Both the position numbers and the translations under genes were made by a program. Below, piece by piece: positions 19,219 to 28,240 of a DNA stretch of 41,710 nucleotides. Every line of letters starts with the position of its first letter. Positions within the stretch are counted from its first letter, which is position 1. The notes below the pieces were generated by a model. That model did not search any database, had not been told where the DNA came from, and saw only the letters and a program-made list of their open reading frames with translations. The stretch lies in NCBI GenBank assembly GCA_016928255.1, contig JAFGLB010000224.1, forward strand, positions 1 through 41,710, read 5' to 3'. The stretch comes from Bacteroidota bacterium. GTDB lineage: Bacteria > Bacteroidota > Ignavibacteria > UBA10030.

Positions 19219-19333
19219 GGGCTAAAGCCCGCTGTATTTTGTTTATCATATTCCACGACCTGTCCCGAATATCCGATGCAAGACATCCTTCGGAAAGGAC
19301 TCCTTCGGAGGATGGCAGCGCCAAAAGTCGTGG
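19219..19333. repeat. Intergenic composite of inverted repeats
   Basis: gggctaaagccc palindrome at 19219-19230, then ccacgac (19253-19259) ... gtcgtgg (19327-19333) enclosing a segment with repeated ccttcgga motifs. Confidence 0.6.
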
Positions 19334-19396
19334 CTATTTATCAAAAATTGTGGCAATTTATTTTCCCTGCGTAACATCAGTTAATTGTTTAAACTT

Positions 19397-19672
19397 CTAC
19401 TTTTTTATAACTGAATAATTAAGTTCTCTCAGTTTGACGCAAACACGGTCTCTCTGGTCTCCCTGTATCTCTATTTTACCTTCCTTTACCGTCCCGCCGG
19501 CACCGCAGTACTGCTTTAACATTCGTGCGACTTCGTCCATTGTTGCCGGATTATGCCGCAGGCCGTCGATAACTGTAACGCTCTTGCCTTTTCTTCCATG
19601 AGTGTCTAAAAGCACTGTTACAGAACGGCATTTTCCATCATGTGAAAATTTATTTACAGAAAAATTAATCAA
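19397..19672 (-). CDS. SUI1/eIF1-like (YciH family) translation factor
   Basis: GRKGKSVTVIDGLRHNP, CGAGGTVKEGKIEIQGDQRDRV. Confidence 0.92.
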   Translation of the reverse strand: MINFSVNKFSHDGKCRSVTVLLDTHGRKGKSVTVIDGLRHNPATMDEVARMLKQYCGAGGTVKEGKIEIQGDQRDRVCVKLRELNYSVIKK

Positions 19673-19691
19673 ACCGATCTTCTTTATAAAC

Positions 19692-19850
19692 CTATTTCAA
19701 TCCGCGTTTCTTTTTTTCTATTACTACCTGAGCATCCAGAGGGTGCGCACAGATGGGACAAACATAATGCCCGGTTGTATCGTTATAATCAGGCTCACGT
19801 ATCTGCCGGCAATTCGGACATTTTATTAAAAACTGATTGTCATCCTTCAT
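19692..19850 (-). CDS. 52-aa double-CxxC zinc-ribbon protein (absent from supplied ORF track)
   Basis: Manual translation: MKDDNQFLIKCPNCRQIREPDYNDTTGHYVCPICAHPLDAQVVIEKKKRGLK. Confidence 0.7.
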   Translation of the reverse strand: MKDDNQFLIKCPNCRQIREPDYNDTTGHYVCPICAHPLDAQVVIEKKKRGLK

Positions 19851-19857
19851 TTTAAAA

Positions 19858-20934
19858 TTATTTCATTTTTATTTTTCTAACGGATAAAAAAGGACTGTCA
19901 TCAGCCGCAGACTCCGGTCCTAATAATATTGCCAGCCATCGGGTCTTTTTATGGTTTTCAAGAGCGAATTTCAGCGTCATAGTAAAAGGAATGCAGAGCA
20001 CCATTCCGATAAGGCCGAGTAAATTCCCCCAAAAAATTAACGAAAGAAACACAACGAGCGTGGATAAACCTACACCGCGCCCGACAAGTTTCGGTTCAAT
20101 AAAAGTGCCTATTATAAAATTAACGGCAATATACCCTCCGGCCGCAATCAGTGCCTTGGCAAATCCGTATTGTATTAACGTTAACAGCACCGCCGGTAAA
20201 GCTGCGATTATTACCCCGAGATTTGGCACATAATTCAGCAGGAAAGCCAGAAAACCCCAGAGCACAGGAAAATCGACACCGAGGATTGACATCCAGATGC
20301 CTATGATAATTCCTGTTGTAACACTGATGCCTGTTTTTAAAACCAAATAATGATTTATATCGTCTATAAACTTTCTGAATTGTGAAAAATCTGCTTTTGG
20401 ATCATCTAGTATGGCGCGAAGTTTAACGGGAAAACTTGAAACTTCGAGCAGAATAAACATAACGGTAAGCAATATGAGAAATATGCTGGAAATTGTTGAA
20501 GTCAGACCAGACAACAAACTTGCAGTTAAATTCATAATTGATCCAGGATTGACATATTCAATCAAGGCGTTATCGCTTATTTCAAAACCTTTTTCGGCTA
20601 AAAATAACCGTAATGCCTGTATCTCCTCCTGAATTCGCTGCTGGTAGAATGGAACGCTGTCGGAGAAACTGGCGAGAGATGTACCGATTAGGCCGCCAGC
20701 TATTATCAGAATTGCTATCAGGCATGCAAGAACTACAGCTACTGCGAGAAAGTTGGGTATTCTTTTTTCTTTCAGCCAAAGGACGGGAGGCGCCCCGATA
20801 ACAGCAAGGAACAATGCCGCCAGTAAAAGCACCAGTACAGATTGTGCCTGAATAATACCCCACACGATGATAACAAGAGATGCAATTATCACCAGCAGAT
20901 TTGTTCCATCCTGAGCAGCATTCTTTTTTTCCAT
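19858..20934 (-). CDS. AI-2E family transporter (PerM-like permease)
   Basis: About 8 TM segments, GVDFPVLWGFLAFLLNYVPNLGVIIAALPAVLL, FIEPKLVGRGVGLSTLVVFLSLIFWG. Confidence 0.92.
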   Translation of the reverse strand: MEKKNAAQDGTNLLVIIASLVIIVWGIIQAQSVLVLLLAALFLAVIGAPPVLWLKEKRIPNFLAVAVVLACLIAILIIAGGLIGTSLASFSDSVPFYQQRIQEEIQALRLFLAEKGFEISDNALIEYVNPGSIMNLTASLLSGLTSTISSIFLILLTVMFILLEVSSFPVKLRAILDDPKADFSQFRKFIDDINHYLVLKTGISVTTGIIIGIWMSILGVDFPVLWGFLAFLLNYVPNLGVIIAALPAVLLTLIQYGFAKALIAAGGYIAVNFIIGTFIEPKLVGRGVGLSTLVVFLSLIFWGNLLGLIGMVLCIPFTMTLKFALENHKKTRWLAILLGPESAADDSPFLSVRKIKMK

Positions 20935-20969
20935 ATGAAAATCCTGACTAATTTTTTATACAAATAAGA

Positions 20970-22109
20970 TTAATCGCCGCCGGTCGAAGATATTTTATGT
21001 TGCGCTGAATCCAGAATTCCCATATACTGATCTATGCTCTCAAAAGATGAATTCACCTTGTTGCACAAAACGATGATTGTTGTTTTATCTTGCAGTCTTC
21101 TCGCAAATACACCGTTATATCCGCGCCATAAACCTGCATGATATACAATTTTCCCGCTGTCGCTTTCCATAATGCGCCAGCCGTAGCCATAGCTGTTATC
21201 ATCCCGCCAGTTATAGCTGAAAGGTGTAAACGCCTCCTGAAGAGTCGATTGTTTGATTAATTTTTCAGTATACAGCGCCTGGTCCCATTTGAATATATCT
21301 TCAACAGTGGAATAAATCCCCTTATCGCCAACCACGCCGCATAGATAATCTTCTTCCGCCTGTCGTCTGCTGTTTTTATACCCTAGCGTGATATTTTCGG
21401 CGCCTTCCATTTTTTTTGTATTATAAACAAATGTCTTTTGCATATTAAGAGGTTTAAAAATTCTTCTTTCCAGGAAAACATGGTATTGCAGTCCGGATAC
21501 CTGTTCAACAATACTTGCAAGCAGTGCATACCCGGTATTGCAGTATTTATATTTTCGATCAGGTAAAAAATTGATTCCCGGTTTGTATGTAATCATCATA
21601 TCCAGGACATCAATGTTGCTCATTAAATGCTTTTTATTCCGCCAGTAACGGCCTGAAAAATACATATATTCCGGAAGTCCTGATCGATGTGTAAGCAACT
21701 GGTGAATCGTAATGTTTTTATAGGGAAATTCCGGGAAAAACCGCTGTAGCGTGTCGGTAAAATTAAGCCTGCCCTCCTCATATAGCATCATAATTGCCAT
21801 TGCTGTAAATTGTTTCGTAATGGAAGCCAGCTGAAAAGTGGATTCTATATTCAGCGGTGTTTTTTCTCCCAAATCGGCATAACCAAATGAATTTTTATAG
21901 ATAATTCTGCCTTTCTGTGCAATAAGGACATTCCCATTGAATCCTTTTTCTATTGAAAGGCCTTTAAAAAGAGAATCTATTTGATAAACCACATCGCCGG
22001 AAATATATTCTTCTTCATAGGCACCTGAGGAATTTGCCGCCGAAATCGTGTCCCCGGCATAGCACACGAAAAGCAAGTAAAACCAGCAATAGAATGAAAT
22101 AAAAGTCAT
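20970..22109 (-). CDS. Serine hydrolase, class C beta-lactamase family
   Basis: STFQLASITKQFTA (SxxK), YCNTGYALLA (YxN), YHAGLWRGYN. Start re-assigned to MTFISFYCWF. Confidence 0.88.
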   Translation of the reverse strand: MTFISFYCWFYLLFVCYAGDTISAANSSGAYEEEYISGDVVYQIDSLFKGLSIEKGFNGNVLIAQKGRIIYKNSFGYADLGEKTPLNIESTFQLASITKQFTAMAIMMLYEEGRLNFTDTLQRFFPEFPYKNITIHQLLTHRSGLPEYMYFSGRYWRNKKHLMSNIDVLDMMITYKPGINFLPDRKYKYCNTGYALLASIVEQVSGLQYHVFLERRIFKPLNMQKTFVYNTKKMEGAENITLGYKNSRRQAEEDYLCGVVGDKGIYSTVEDIFKWDQALYTEKLIKQSTLQEAFTPFSYNWRDDNSYGYGWRIMESDSGKIVYHAGLWRGYNGVFARRLQDKTTIIVLCNKVNSSFESIDQYMGILDSAQHKISSTGGD

Positions 22110-22492
22110 ATCATCAATTTTTATCAAGTAAATATGCTGACTATTATTGTACGGGATTATAGGTATGGTGTCAAGCGATGGCATCAATAACAATGGAATT
22201 ATTTTTATTCTTATCAGCTAATTTCATGAATACATTTGATACGATATTCAAAATTTTACAGCTTGCAATAAATGCAAAAATAAATATTCTCCATTTTTCC
22301 GTGAAAAGTATTTAATAGAAACCTCTTCGAAGCTGGAAACAAATTTGTAGGAACAGCAGACAGATTGTTTCTGCAGGCTGCTATTGACATAGCTACTTTT
22401 TCTGCATAACTTTTGGCATTCTTATTGGGATAATTCAATAAGAATAATGATATTTGGGCATTTCCTCCTCCATCAAAACAGAGAAGAGCGAC

Positions 22493-23170
22493 GTGCAGAT
22501 AAAAATCCTGTTAGTAGAAGACGAGCGTAAACTGGCCCGTGTAATCGGACGCCAACTCGCGAGGGCAAGCTACGAAGTTGATATAGTTTATGACGGCCAA
22601 AGTGCTATTAACAGCATTCTTTCGGAAGAATATCACATTGTCGTTCTCGACCTTAATATACCGAATAAATCGGGGATCGACGTCATACATGAAATTCGCT
22701 CAAGATCCTACCTAACTCCAATACTGATAATTTCGGCGAGGGATTCGGTAAAAGACCGCGTAACGGGACTTGAAATCGGGGCCGACGACTACCTGACCAA
22801 ACCGTTCGATTCCAGCGAATTGATAGCCCGTATTCAGGCAATCCTCAGACGATCCGGAACACTTCGCACGGCAATCCTGAAAGCGCAGGACCTGAGCATG
22901 GATATGGTAAAACGCACAGTCTACCGGGGCGAAAAAAATATAAGCCTTTCTCAGACTGAATTCTCATTATTGGAATTTTTCCTCCGTAATAAAAATACGA
23001 TACTGACAAGACGCCGAATTGCAGAACAAGTATGGGGATATAAATATGATATGGGGACAAACATAGTGGATGTTTATGTCAGCTATTTAAGAGATTCAAT
23101 CGACAAGAATTTTCCGAAGAAGTTAATCGAGACAGTTCGGGGTGAAGGATTTATTCTAAAAGACTCGTAA
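22493..23170 (+). CDS. OmpR-family response regulator (probable GTG start)
   Basis: ILLVEDERKLARV, VLDLNIPNKSGIDV and winged-helix VWGYKYDMGTNIVDVYVSYLR. Upstream extension to 22454 needs a TTG start and lacks family character. Confidence 0.92.
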   Translation: MQIKILLVEDERKLARVIGRQLARASYEVDIVYDGQSAINSILSEEYHIVVLDLNIPNKSGIDVIHEIRSRSYLTPILIISARDSVKDRVTGLEIGADDYLTKPFDSSELIARIQAILRRSGTLRTAILKAQDLSMDMVKRTVYRGEKNISLSQTEFSLLEFFLRNKNTILTRRRIAEQVWGYKYDMGTNIVDVYVSYLRDSIDKNFPKKLIETVRGEGFILKDS

Positions 23171-23173
23171 ATT

Positions 23174-24559
23174 ATGGAAAATCAAACATCTCAAGACAGT
23201 AAAAGCGCACCGATTTATTTCAGCATTTCATTATTACTTATACTGTGTATAATAATTCTTTGGATACTTGTTTTATATTTATCTTTTATTGAAAAAACAG
23301 ACCGGTCATTGCAGCAGGAAGCCTGCAGAATTAATTCCCTCGCAGGGATTCTCACTGAATCCGATGTACCGCCTTCTCGCTTGATAAACCTGCTTAGTAA
23401 TTATGTTGATCAGGACCGGAATTCATTATCGATAGAAATCCTCGGCACAGACGGCAGAAGTTTATTGAAGACGGGGCATGCCGATTCTTCTTTTGCCGGC
23501 TCCGTCAATTTAATGGAACCGTCAACTGTCAAGATTAAAGGAAATAATTACAGGGTCTACGCAGAAACATTTAATGGGCATACCGTTTATGTTACCGCGT
23601 TAATTCCGACGTACTGGGTTCTTGTTAAGGAAGGTTCTTCCAATCCTATTGTTCTTTTACCTTCATTGACAATTTTATTCATTTTATTAGGCACATGGCG
23701 TTACCGCCGGCTTCATAGACCGGTTCAGAAATTGAATCAATACCTGCAGTCGCTCATCCAACAGCCTGTAGGGAACGATCATCTCAAACTCCCGGCAACA
23801 CCGAAGGGTGAAGTGAACCAGCTGACTAAAACGGTTTCAAAGCTTCTGGAAAAGCTGCATGCATCAAGAAACCAGGCACTGCAATTTTCTTCATTCGCCA
23901 CTCATGAACTGCGAACCCCGCTGGCTATCATTCGCAATCAATTGGAATCTGCTCTTGTTTCACATTCCAGGATAAAAGAAATACGCAGTATTACAGCATC
24001 AGTGTACGATGAAATTCTCCGGTTGAACAGAACGGTTGAAGATTTGCTCAGTCTGGGAACGATGCAGTCGGGTACTTTAGCTTTGAATACCGAAACGATA
24101 TCACTTTTTCAGTTTCTCAACAACTTCTATGATGAAGCTTTATTCCTTTCACGTCCGAAAAACATAACGGTAGTATTAAAAAAAGGCCCTGAAGTATACT
24201 TGAAGGCCGATATAATCAGATTACGACAGGTGTTTTTTAATTTGCTGGACAACTCCATTAAAAACACTCCTGCCGGCAATCGCATCAGGATAAGTTACTA
24301 TGCTGACGGGAATAATGTTGTCATCAAATTTGCAGACACGGGATCCGGTATTGCACAGGATAATCTTGAAAAAATATTCGATCCCTTTATTTCATATGCA
24401 CAGAAGGGTTCAAAACATCGAAGTTCAGGGTTGGGCCTTGCTCTGGTAAAATGGATCATTGAACTGCATAAAGGGAAAATATCGGTAACCAGTGAAATTA
24501 ATAAAGGGACGGAATTTATTATTTCGCTTCCATATGAGCGCATAGTCAATAAAATATAA
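23174..24559 (+). CDS. Sensor histidine kinase
   Basis: Two TM segments, H-box FATHELRTPLAIIRNQLESAL, N-box NLLDNSIKNTP, G-boxes ADTGSGI and SSGLGLALVKWI. Confidence 0.94.
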   Translation: MENQTSQDSKSAPIYFSISLLLILCIIILWILVLYLSFIEKTDRSLQQEACRINSLAGILTESDVPPSRLINLLSNYVDQDRNSLSIEILGTDGRSLLKTGHADSSFAGSVNLMEPSTVKIKGNNYRVYAETFNGHTVYVTALIPTYWVLVKEGSSNPIVLLPSLTILFILLGTWRYRRLHRPVQKLNQYLQSLIQQPVGNDHLKLPATPKGEVNQLTKTVSKLLEKLHASRNQALQFSSFATHELRTPLAIIRNQLESALVSHSRIKEIRSITASVYDEILRLNRTVEDLLSLGTMQSGTLALNTETISLFQFLNNFYDEALFLSRPKNITVVLKKGPEVYLKADIIRLRQVFFNLLDNSIKNTPAGNRIRISYYADGNNVVIKFADTGSGIAQDNLEKIFDPFISYAQKGSKHRSSGLGLALVKWIIELHKGKISVTSEINKGTEFIISLPYERIVNKI

Positions 24560-24652
24560 TAAATGTGTATATTTATTATTATATATATCTAACAATTATG
24601 CACGATATTCTTTAGCAGTACTGTTTTTTAAAACAATCGAGGAGACTAACGT

Positions 24653-25444
24653 ATGCAAAGTCCTTATGAAGAAAGCCCGGAAGAGACCAGGAGAATTCAC
24701 GTTCTTATTGCCGACGACGAAGAACTGTTCCATAAATCCTGTGCGCTCTTTCTTCGGTCGACCAATTGCTACGACGTGGATTCGGTCGAATCCGGTATCG
24801 ATGCATTGAATGCCCTTAAAAGACAGCCTTTCGATGTACTTATCCTGGATTACAAAATGCCCCACATGTCCGGACTGGATGTCTTACAAAAAATGGCTGA
24901 AGACAAAATCGATACGCCTACAATAATGCTGACCGGTGCGGGTTCGGAGAATGTTGCTATAGAAGCTCTAAAATATGGCGCTTATGACTATATTCGCAAG
25001 GATTTATTCGACCTTAATCATTTGCCGATTATAATAAACGGAGTTTATGAACGGTACCTGTTTAAAAAACAGAAAATGCTTTTCGAAGATCTTCATAAAC
25101 GCGAAGGGCACAACACCACAACCGCCGAACTGACACGGAATTATATCTCTATCAGCTCACAGCTTCTAAGCACAACACTTTCTGTCGTCGCCCTGGTTCT
25201 TGAAGATACCGAGAAAGAGCTTAAACTGAATTTGCCTGCAGAGGCAAAGGCAAATATTGAAAAAGCATATGATACTCTCAAGGAAAGCTATAAAATAATT
25301 TCTTTCGGCACTAAATCTCTTCTGGATCTTACACGCGTAATATCCAACAGACTTGAGGGAACAATTGATGCTCAGCAGGATGTCGAGGACCTGGACGCTA
25401 AGCTGAAAATTCTGAAACAGAGAATGAGATCAATATTGGACTGA
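24653..25444 (+). CDS. Response regulator receiver protein with uncharacterised helical C-terminal region (copy A)
   Basis: VLIADDEELFHKS, LILDYKMPHMSGLDVL, IMLTGAGSENVAIEALKYGAYDYIRKD, then INGVYERYLFKKQ and a helical tail. Confidence 0.9.
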   Translation: MQSPYEESPEETRRIHVLIADDEELFHKSCALFLRSTNCYDVDSVESGIDALNALKRQPFDVLILDYKMPHMSGLDVLQKMAEDKIDTPTIMLTGAGSENVAIEALKYGAYDYIRKDLFDLNHLPIIINGVYERYLFKKQKMLFEDLHKREGHNTTTAELTRNYISISSQLLSTTLSVVALVLEDTEKELKLNLPAEAKANIEKAYDTLKESYKIISFGTKSLLDLTRVISNRLEGTIDAQQDVEDLDAKLKILKQRMRSILD

Positions 25445-25601
25445 AAATTCAACACTTATTCTGTAAAAAAGTCCAAATAAATATTATCCAAGTAATTGTT
25501 GGATGTTTTTTAAAAAATATTAATGGATATTAGAACATTCTAATTTGTTATTTAATTGTCATGCCTATACATTAACGGTGTATTTATAACACAAAGAATT
25601 T

Positions 25602-26369
25602 ATGCCTTTAGCACAGACAATACTCATTGCTGAAGACGAGCCTTCTTTCCGGCTTGCCGCATATGCGTTTCTATCATCTCAGGGTTATAAAGTTGAAACA
25701 TGCGACTCTGGGAAGTCTGCCATCGAAGCGCTTTCGCATTCAAAGTACGATGTAATTATTCTCGATTATAGAATGCCTGAAATGTCCGGTTTAAATGTAC
25801 TTCAGTGGATACATGAACAAAAACTGGATACACCGGTAATAATGCTGACGGGAGTTGGTTCTGAAACTATTGCTGTTGAAGCGCTCAAACTCGGCGCGTA
25901 CGATTATATACCGAAAGACAACCTCAAACTGCATCATCTGGCTGTTGTGATCAACGGCGTGTATGAACGCTACCTGTTCAGGAAAGATAAAAGATCTCAG
26001 GAAGAATATAAAAAACACAGGGAAAGCGATCGTGTAACGTTTGATCTGTTTCATTCAACTCTTATATCACTTTCTCATATACTTAGCAATTCTATTTCTC
26101 TGCTTTCGATGAGTCTCGATGAAACATTTAAGCCGATTATGTCTTCCATTTCCCAGGAAGAGCAGCAGCGTATGCAGAACGCCCTGACAGAAATGCGCCA
26201 GCAGTTCGGTGTTTTATCTTCCGGAGTAGAGTCCTTACTTTCGCTGTCCAACGCGATTCATAATAAACTGGCGGGTACAAAGAGCTACGAAGAAGTACAG
26301 CAGGATGTAAGCAATAATATGTCCAGGTTAATAACAGAACACAGAAGTGCAATGGACTCTGATAATTAA
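25602..26369 (+). CDS. Response regulator receiver protein with uncharacterised helical C-terminal region (copy B)
   Basis: ILIAEDEPSFRLA, IILDYRMPEMSGLNVL, IMLTGVGSETIAVEALKLGAYDYIPKD, INGVYERYLFRKD. Paralogous to 24653-25444. Confidence 0.9.
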   Translation: MPLAQTILIAEDEPSFRLAAYAFLSSQGYKVETCDSGKSAIEALSHSKYDVIILDYRMPEMSGLNVLQWIHEQKLDTPVIMLTGVGSETIAVEALKLGAYDYIPKDNLKLHHLAVVINGVYERYLFRKDKRSQEEYKKHRESDRVTFDLFHSTLISLSHILSNSISLLSMSLDETFKPIMSSISQEEQQRMQNALTEMRQQFGVLSSGVESLLSLSNAIHNKLAGTKSYEEVQQDVSNNMSRLITEHRSAMDSDN

Positions 26370-26512
26370 AAACCATACTTTAACCTCCGATTTTCATTTG
26401 CACTACTTCTTTCTTTTAATCCTAATGAATAATTATTCGAACTCGATGAATCGTGCTAACTAATGCAGTACACTTTTCCCCGCCTTCTTGCTGTCGTCCC
26501 GCCAAACAGAAA

Positions 26513-26617
26513 GTAGAATCCCTGCCTGCGTGGGCAGGTAGGCGATCACCAGATCGGATGATAATGATATGATTGCGTAGAAGATTTATAATAATCCGGT
26601 CGGTGACCGGATTCTAC
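26513..26617. repeat. Intergenic element bounded by 9-bp inverted repeats
   Basis: gtagaatcc (26513-26521) ... ggattctac (26609-26617), with internal cctgcc...ggcagg and ccggt...accgg dyads. Confidence 0.6.
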
Positions 26618-26625
26618 ACCTATTT

Positions 26626-26649
26626 CCTCCCCTTTTTTGAAAGGGGAGG
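26626..26649. repeat. GC-rich palindrome
   Basis: cctcccctttttttgaaaggggagg-type dyad with 10-bp arms (cctccccttt / aaaggggagg). Confidence 0.7.
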
Positions 26650-26709
26650 ATTAAGGAGGGGTTAAATTATATTACCGTCCGGCTAGGAGCCGCCTGTCCC
26701 GTTGTTTCG
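26650..26709. repeat. Direct repeat copy 1 (about 60 bp)
   Basis: attaaggaggggttaaattatattaccgtccggctaggagccgcctgtcccgttgtttcg. Ungapped match to 27020-27079 with about 11-12 mismatches. Confidence 0.8.
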
Positions 26710-26871
26710 CTAACGGCGGACTCTGCATTCTTTTCAAAATGTTTGTGGATTTGATACCAGGTTATGGGACTTGTTTTATCCGGGCACAATGCATTGTACC
26801 CCTACAAAAGCGATCTTTAATATCTATCAGATGCTTTTTCAACTGTTTACTCCTCACCATTTACTCTTCTA

Positions 26872-26889
26872 CGAAAGCTAAAGCTTTCG
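26872..26889. repeat. cgaaagctaaagctttcg palindrome copy 1
   Basis: Perfect 8-bp arms; same sequence recurs at 26966-26983. Confidence 0.85.
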
Positions 26890-26965
26890 ACTACTGCTCA
26901 CTGTTTACTGTTTACTCTTCACTGTTTACTTATCACATATCACTTATCACTTTTCACTGCTTTTA

Positions 26966-26983
26966 CGAAAGCTAAAGCTTTCG
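26966..26983. repeat. cgaaagctaaagctttcg palindrome copy 2
   Basis: Identical to 26872-26889. Confidence 0.85.
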
Positions 26984-27019
26984 GCTACCGGCTGTTTACT
27001 ATTTACTCTTCACCGTATT

Positions 27020-27079
27020 ATTAAGGAGGGGTTAAATCATATTACAGTCCAGCCGGTGACCGCCTGCCCAGTTATTTCA
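27020..27079. repeat. Direct repeat copy 2 (about 60 bp)
   Basis: attaaggaggggttaaatcatattacagtccagccggtgaccgcctgcccagttatttca; offset 370 bp from copy 1. Confidence 0.8.
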
Positions 27080-27124
27080 TGAAACTGAAAACTCTCATCT
27101 TGCACCTTATTGACCTCAAATCAT

Positions 27125-27155
27125 AAAAAAGGCTCGTCCCACAAGAACGAGCCTT
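27125..27155 (-). terminator. Terminator of HEAT-repeat gene
   Basis: aaggctcgt / acgagcctt stem, followed on the minus strand by a T-run. Confidence 0.8.
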
Positions 27156-27183
27156 AGAGATCTTCTTATTTCCCTGATCGTAA

Positions 27184-27615
27184 TCAGTTGCCGATATTCT
27201 CATCAGGTACTTCCATAGAGAACTTTCCGCTTTTTTTAAAGGTTTCATAATATAGTTTACAGACCGACTGTACCCGCGGACTGTCGTCGTTCTCTGCCGC
27301 GGTTTTTACTGCGTTGACGCCCCGCCTGTCTCCTATCATGCAAAGCGCCCAGGCTGCCGCAATTCGAAGATTCTCATCGGAGCTCTGAGAAAAGACCGCC
27401 ATTAAAGGAATTAATGCTCGGTCAGAATGTATTTTACCGAGCATAAGTGCACAGCTGCGCTGAACACCCGTATTGCTGCTCGATAATCCGAACAGAAGAT
27501 TATCTTCAGCCGCTGTTATATCAACACCTGCAGGTATAACGGGTTCCTTTGCGGAAGCCGGCATTACCAGCACCAATGATAAAAGGACTGATAACAGAAT
27601 AAAAGATTTTTTCAT
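27184..27615 (-). CDS. Secreted HEAT-repeat protein
   Basis: Signal MKKSFILLSVLLSLVLVMPASA; HEAT-like helices SSNTGVQRSCALMLGKIHSDRALIPLMAVFSQSSDENLRIAAAWALCMIG. GGAGG Shine-Dalgarno precedes the inner ATG. Confidence 0.8.
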   Translation of the reverse strand: MKKSFILLSVLLSLVLVMPASAKEPVIPAGVDITAAEDNLLFGLSSSNTGVQRSCALMLGKIHSDRALIPLMAVFSQSSDENLRIAAAWALCMIGDRRGVNAVKTAAENDDSPRVQSVCKLYYETFKKSGKFSMEVPDENIGN

Positions 27616-27775
27616 GACTACCTCCATTGAATAATATTGAACACTCGTGAGAAACCGCCTTTTAAACTCTAGTACGGAAGAATATCAGGTAAGTTCTTTT
27701 TATTCGACGAAGAGAGTGGAGAAAAACACAAGATGGATTTAATTATCGATAAGAGGGAGAATTTTACGGTTTTTA

Positions 27776-28240
27776 TTAAATATGCTGGCCGAACATGGTA
27801 GAAAGACAATTTCGGTAGTTGCGGCTTAAATTCAACTGCGTACTGTCCCGAAGAGTGATCAAATAATCGCCATGATTCATCGGTTCCATTTCCTTAATAA
27901 AATCAATATTAATAATTGCCGATTTATTGACACGGAAAAACAGATATGGATCCAATTTTTTTTCCATGTCCCCGATCTTTTGATGAATAATAAACGATTT
28001 TGAACTGCAGTGCAGCCGGATATAATCCCCGCACGCTTCTATCCAGCAGATATCGCCTGTTTGTATAATTATGAATCGTCCATTAACTTTTACGAGTATT
28101 TTAGCGTTGTTCGCTCGATTCTTTTGAGTTCCCTGTGTTTTTAAGAAATCTTCAAGCATCTGTTTATATGCGGATACTTCTTTCGTCAGTATTCCGAATT
28201 GCACGCGTATCTGCTCGATATCTTCCAGTTCTGTTTTCAT
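27776..28240 (-). CDS. LytTR-type DNA-binding protein without receiver domain
   Basis: DICWIEACGDYIRLHCSSKSFIIHQKIGDMEKKLDPYLFFRVNKSAIINIDFIKEMEP. Confidence 0.88.
   Translation of the reverse strand: MKTELEDIEQIRVQFGILTKEVSAYKQMLEDFLKTQGTQKNRANNAKILVKVNGRFIIIQTGDICWIEACGDYIRLHCSSKSFIIHQKIGDMEKKLDPYLFFRVNKSAIINIDFIKEMEPMNHGDYLITLRDSTQLNLSRNYRNCLSTMFGQHI

Noticed and set aside
22256-22438. 60-aa minus-strand ORF upstream of the response regulator
   Set aside because: No RBS or domain. The composition is compatible with random intergenic DNA.
26739-26975. 78-aa ORF over the repeat tract
   Set aside because: Translation (YSSLFTYHISLITFHCFYES) simply reads the tttac/tcac repeat words and has no RBS support.
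26830-27080. Possible CRISPR array
   Set aside because: Repeat spacing is irregular (94 and 370 bp), units are of different families, and there are no spacers of constant length or cas genes.
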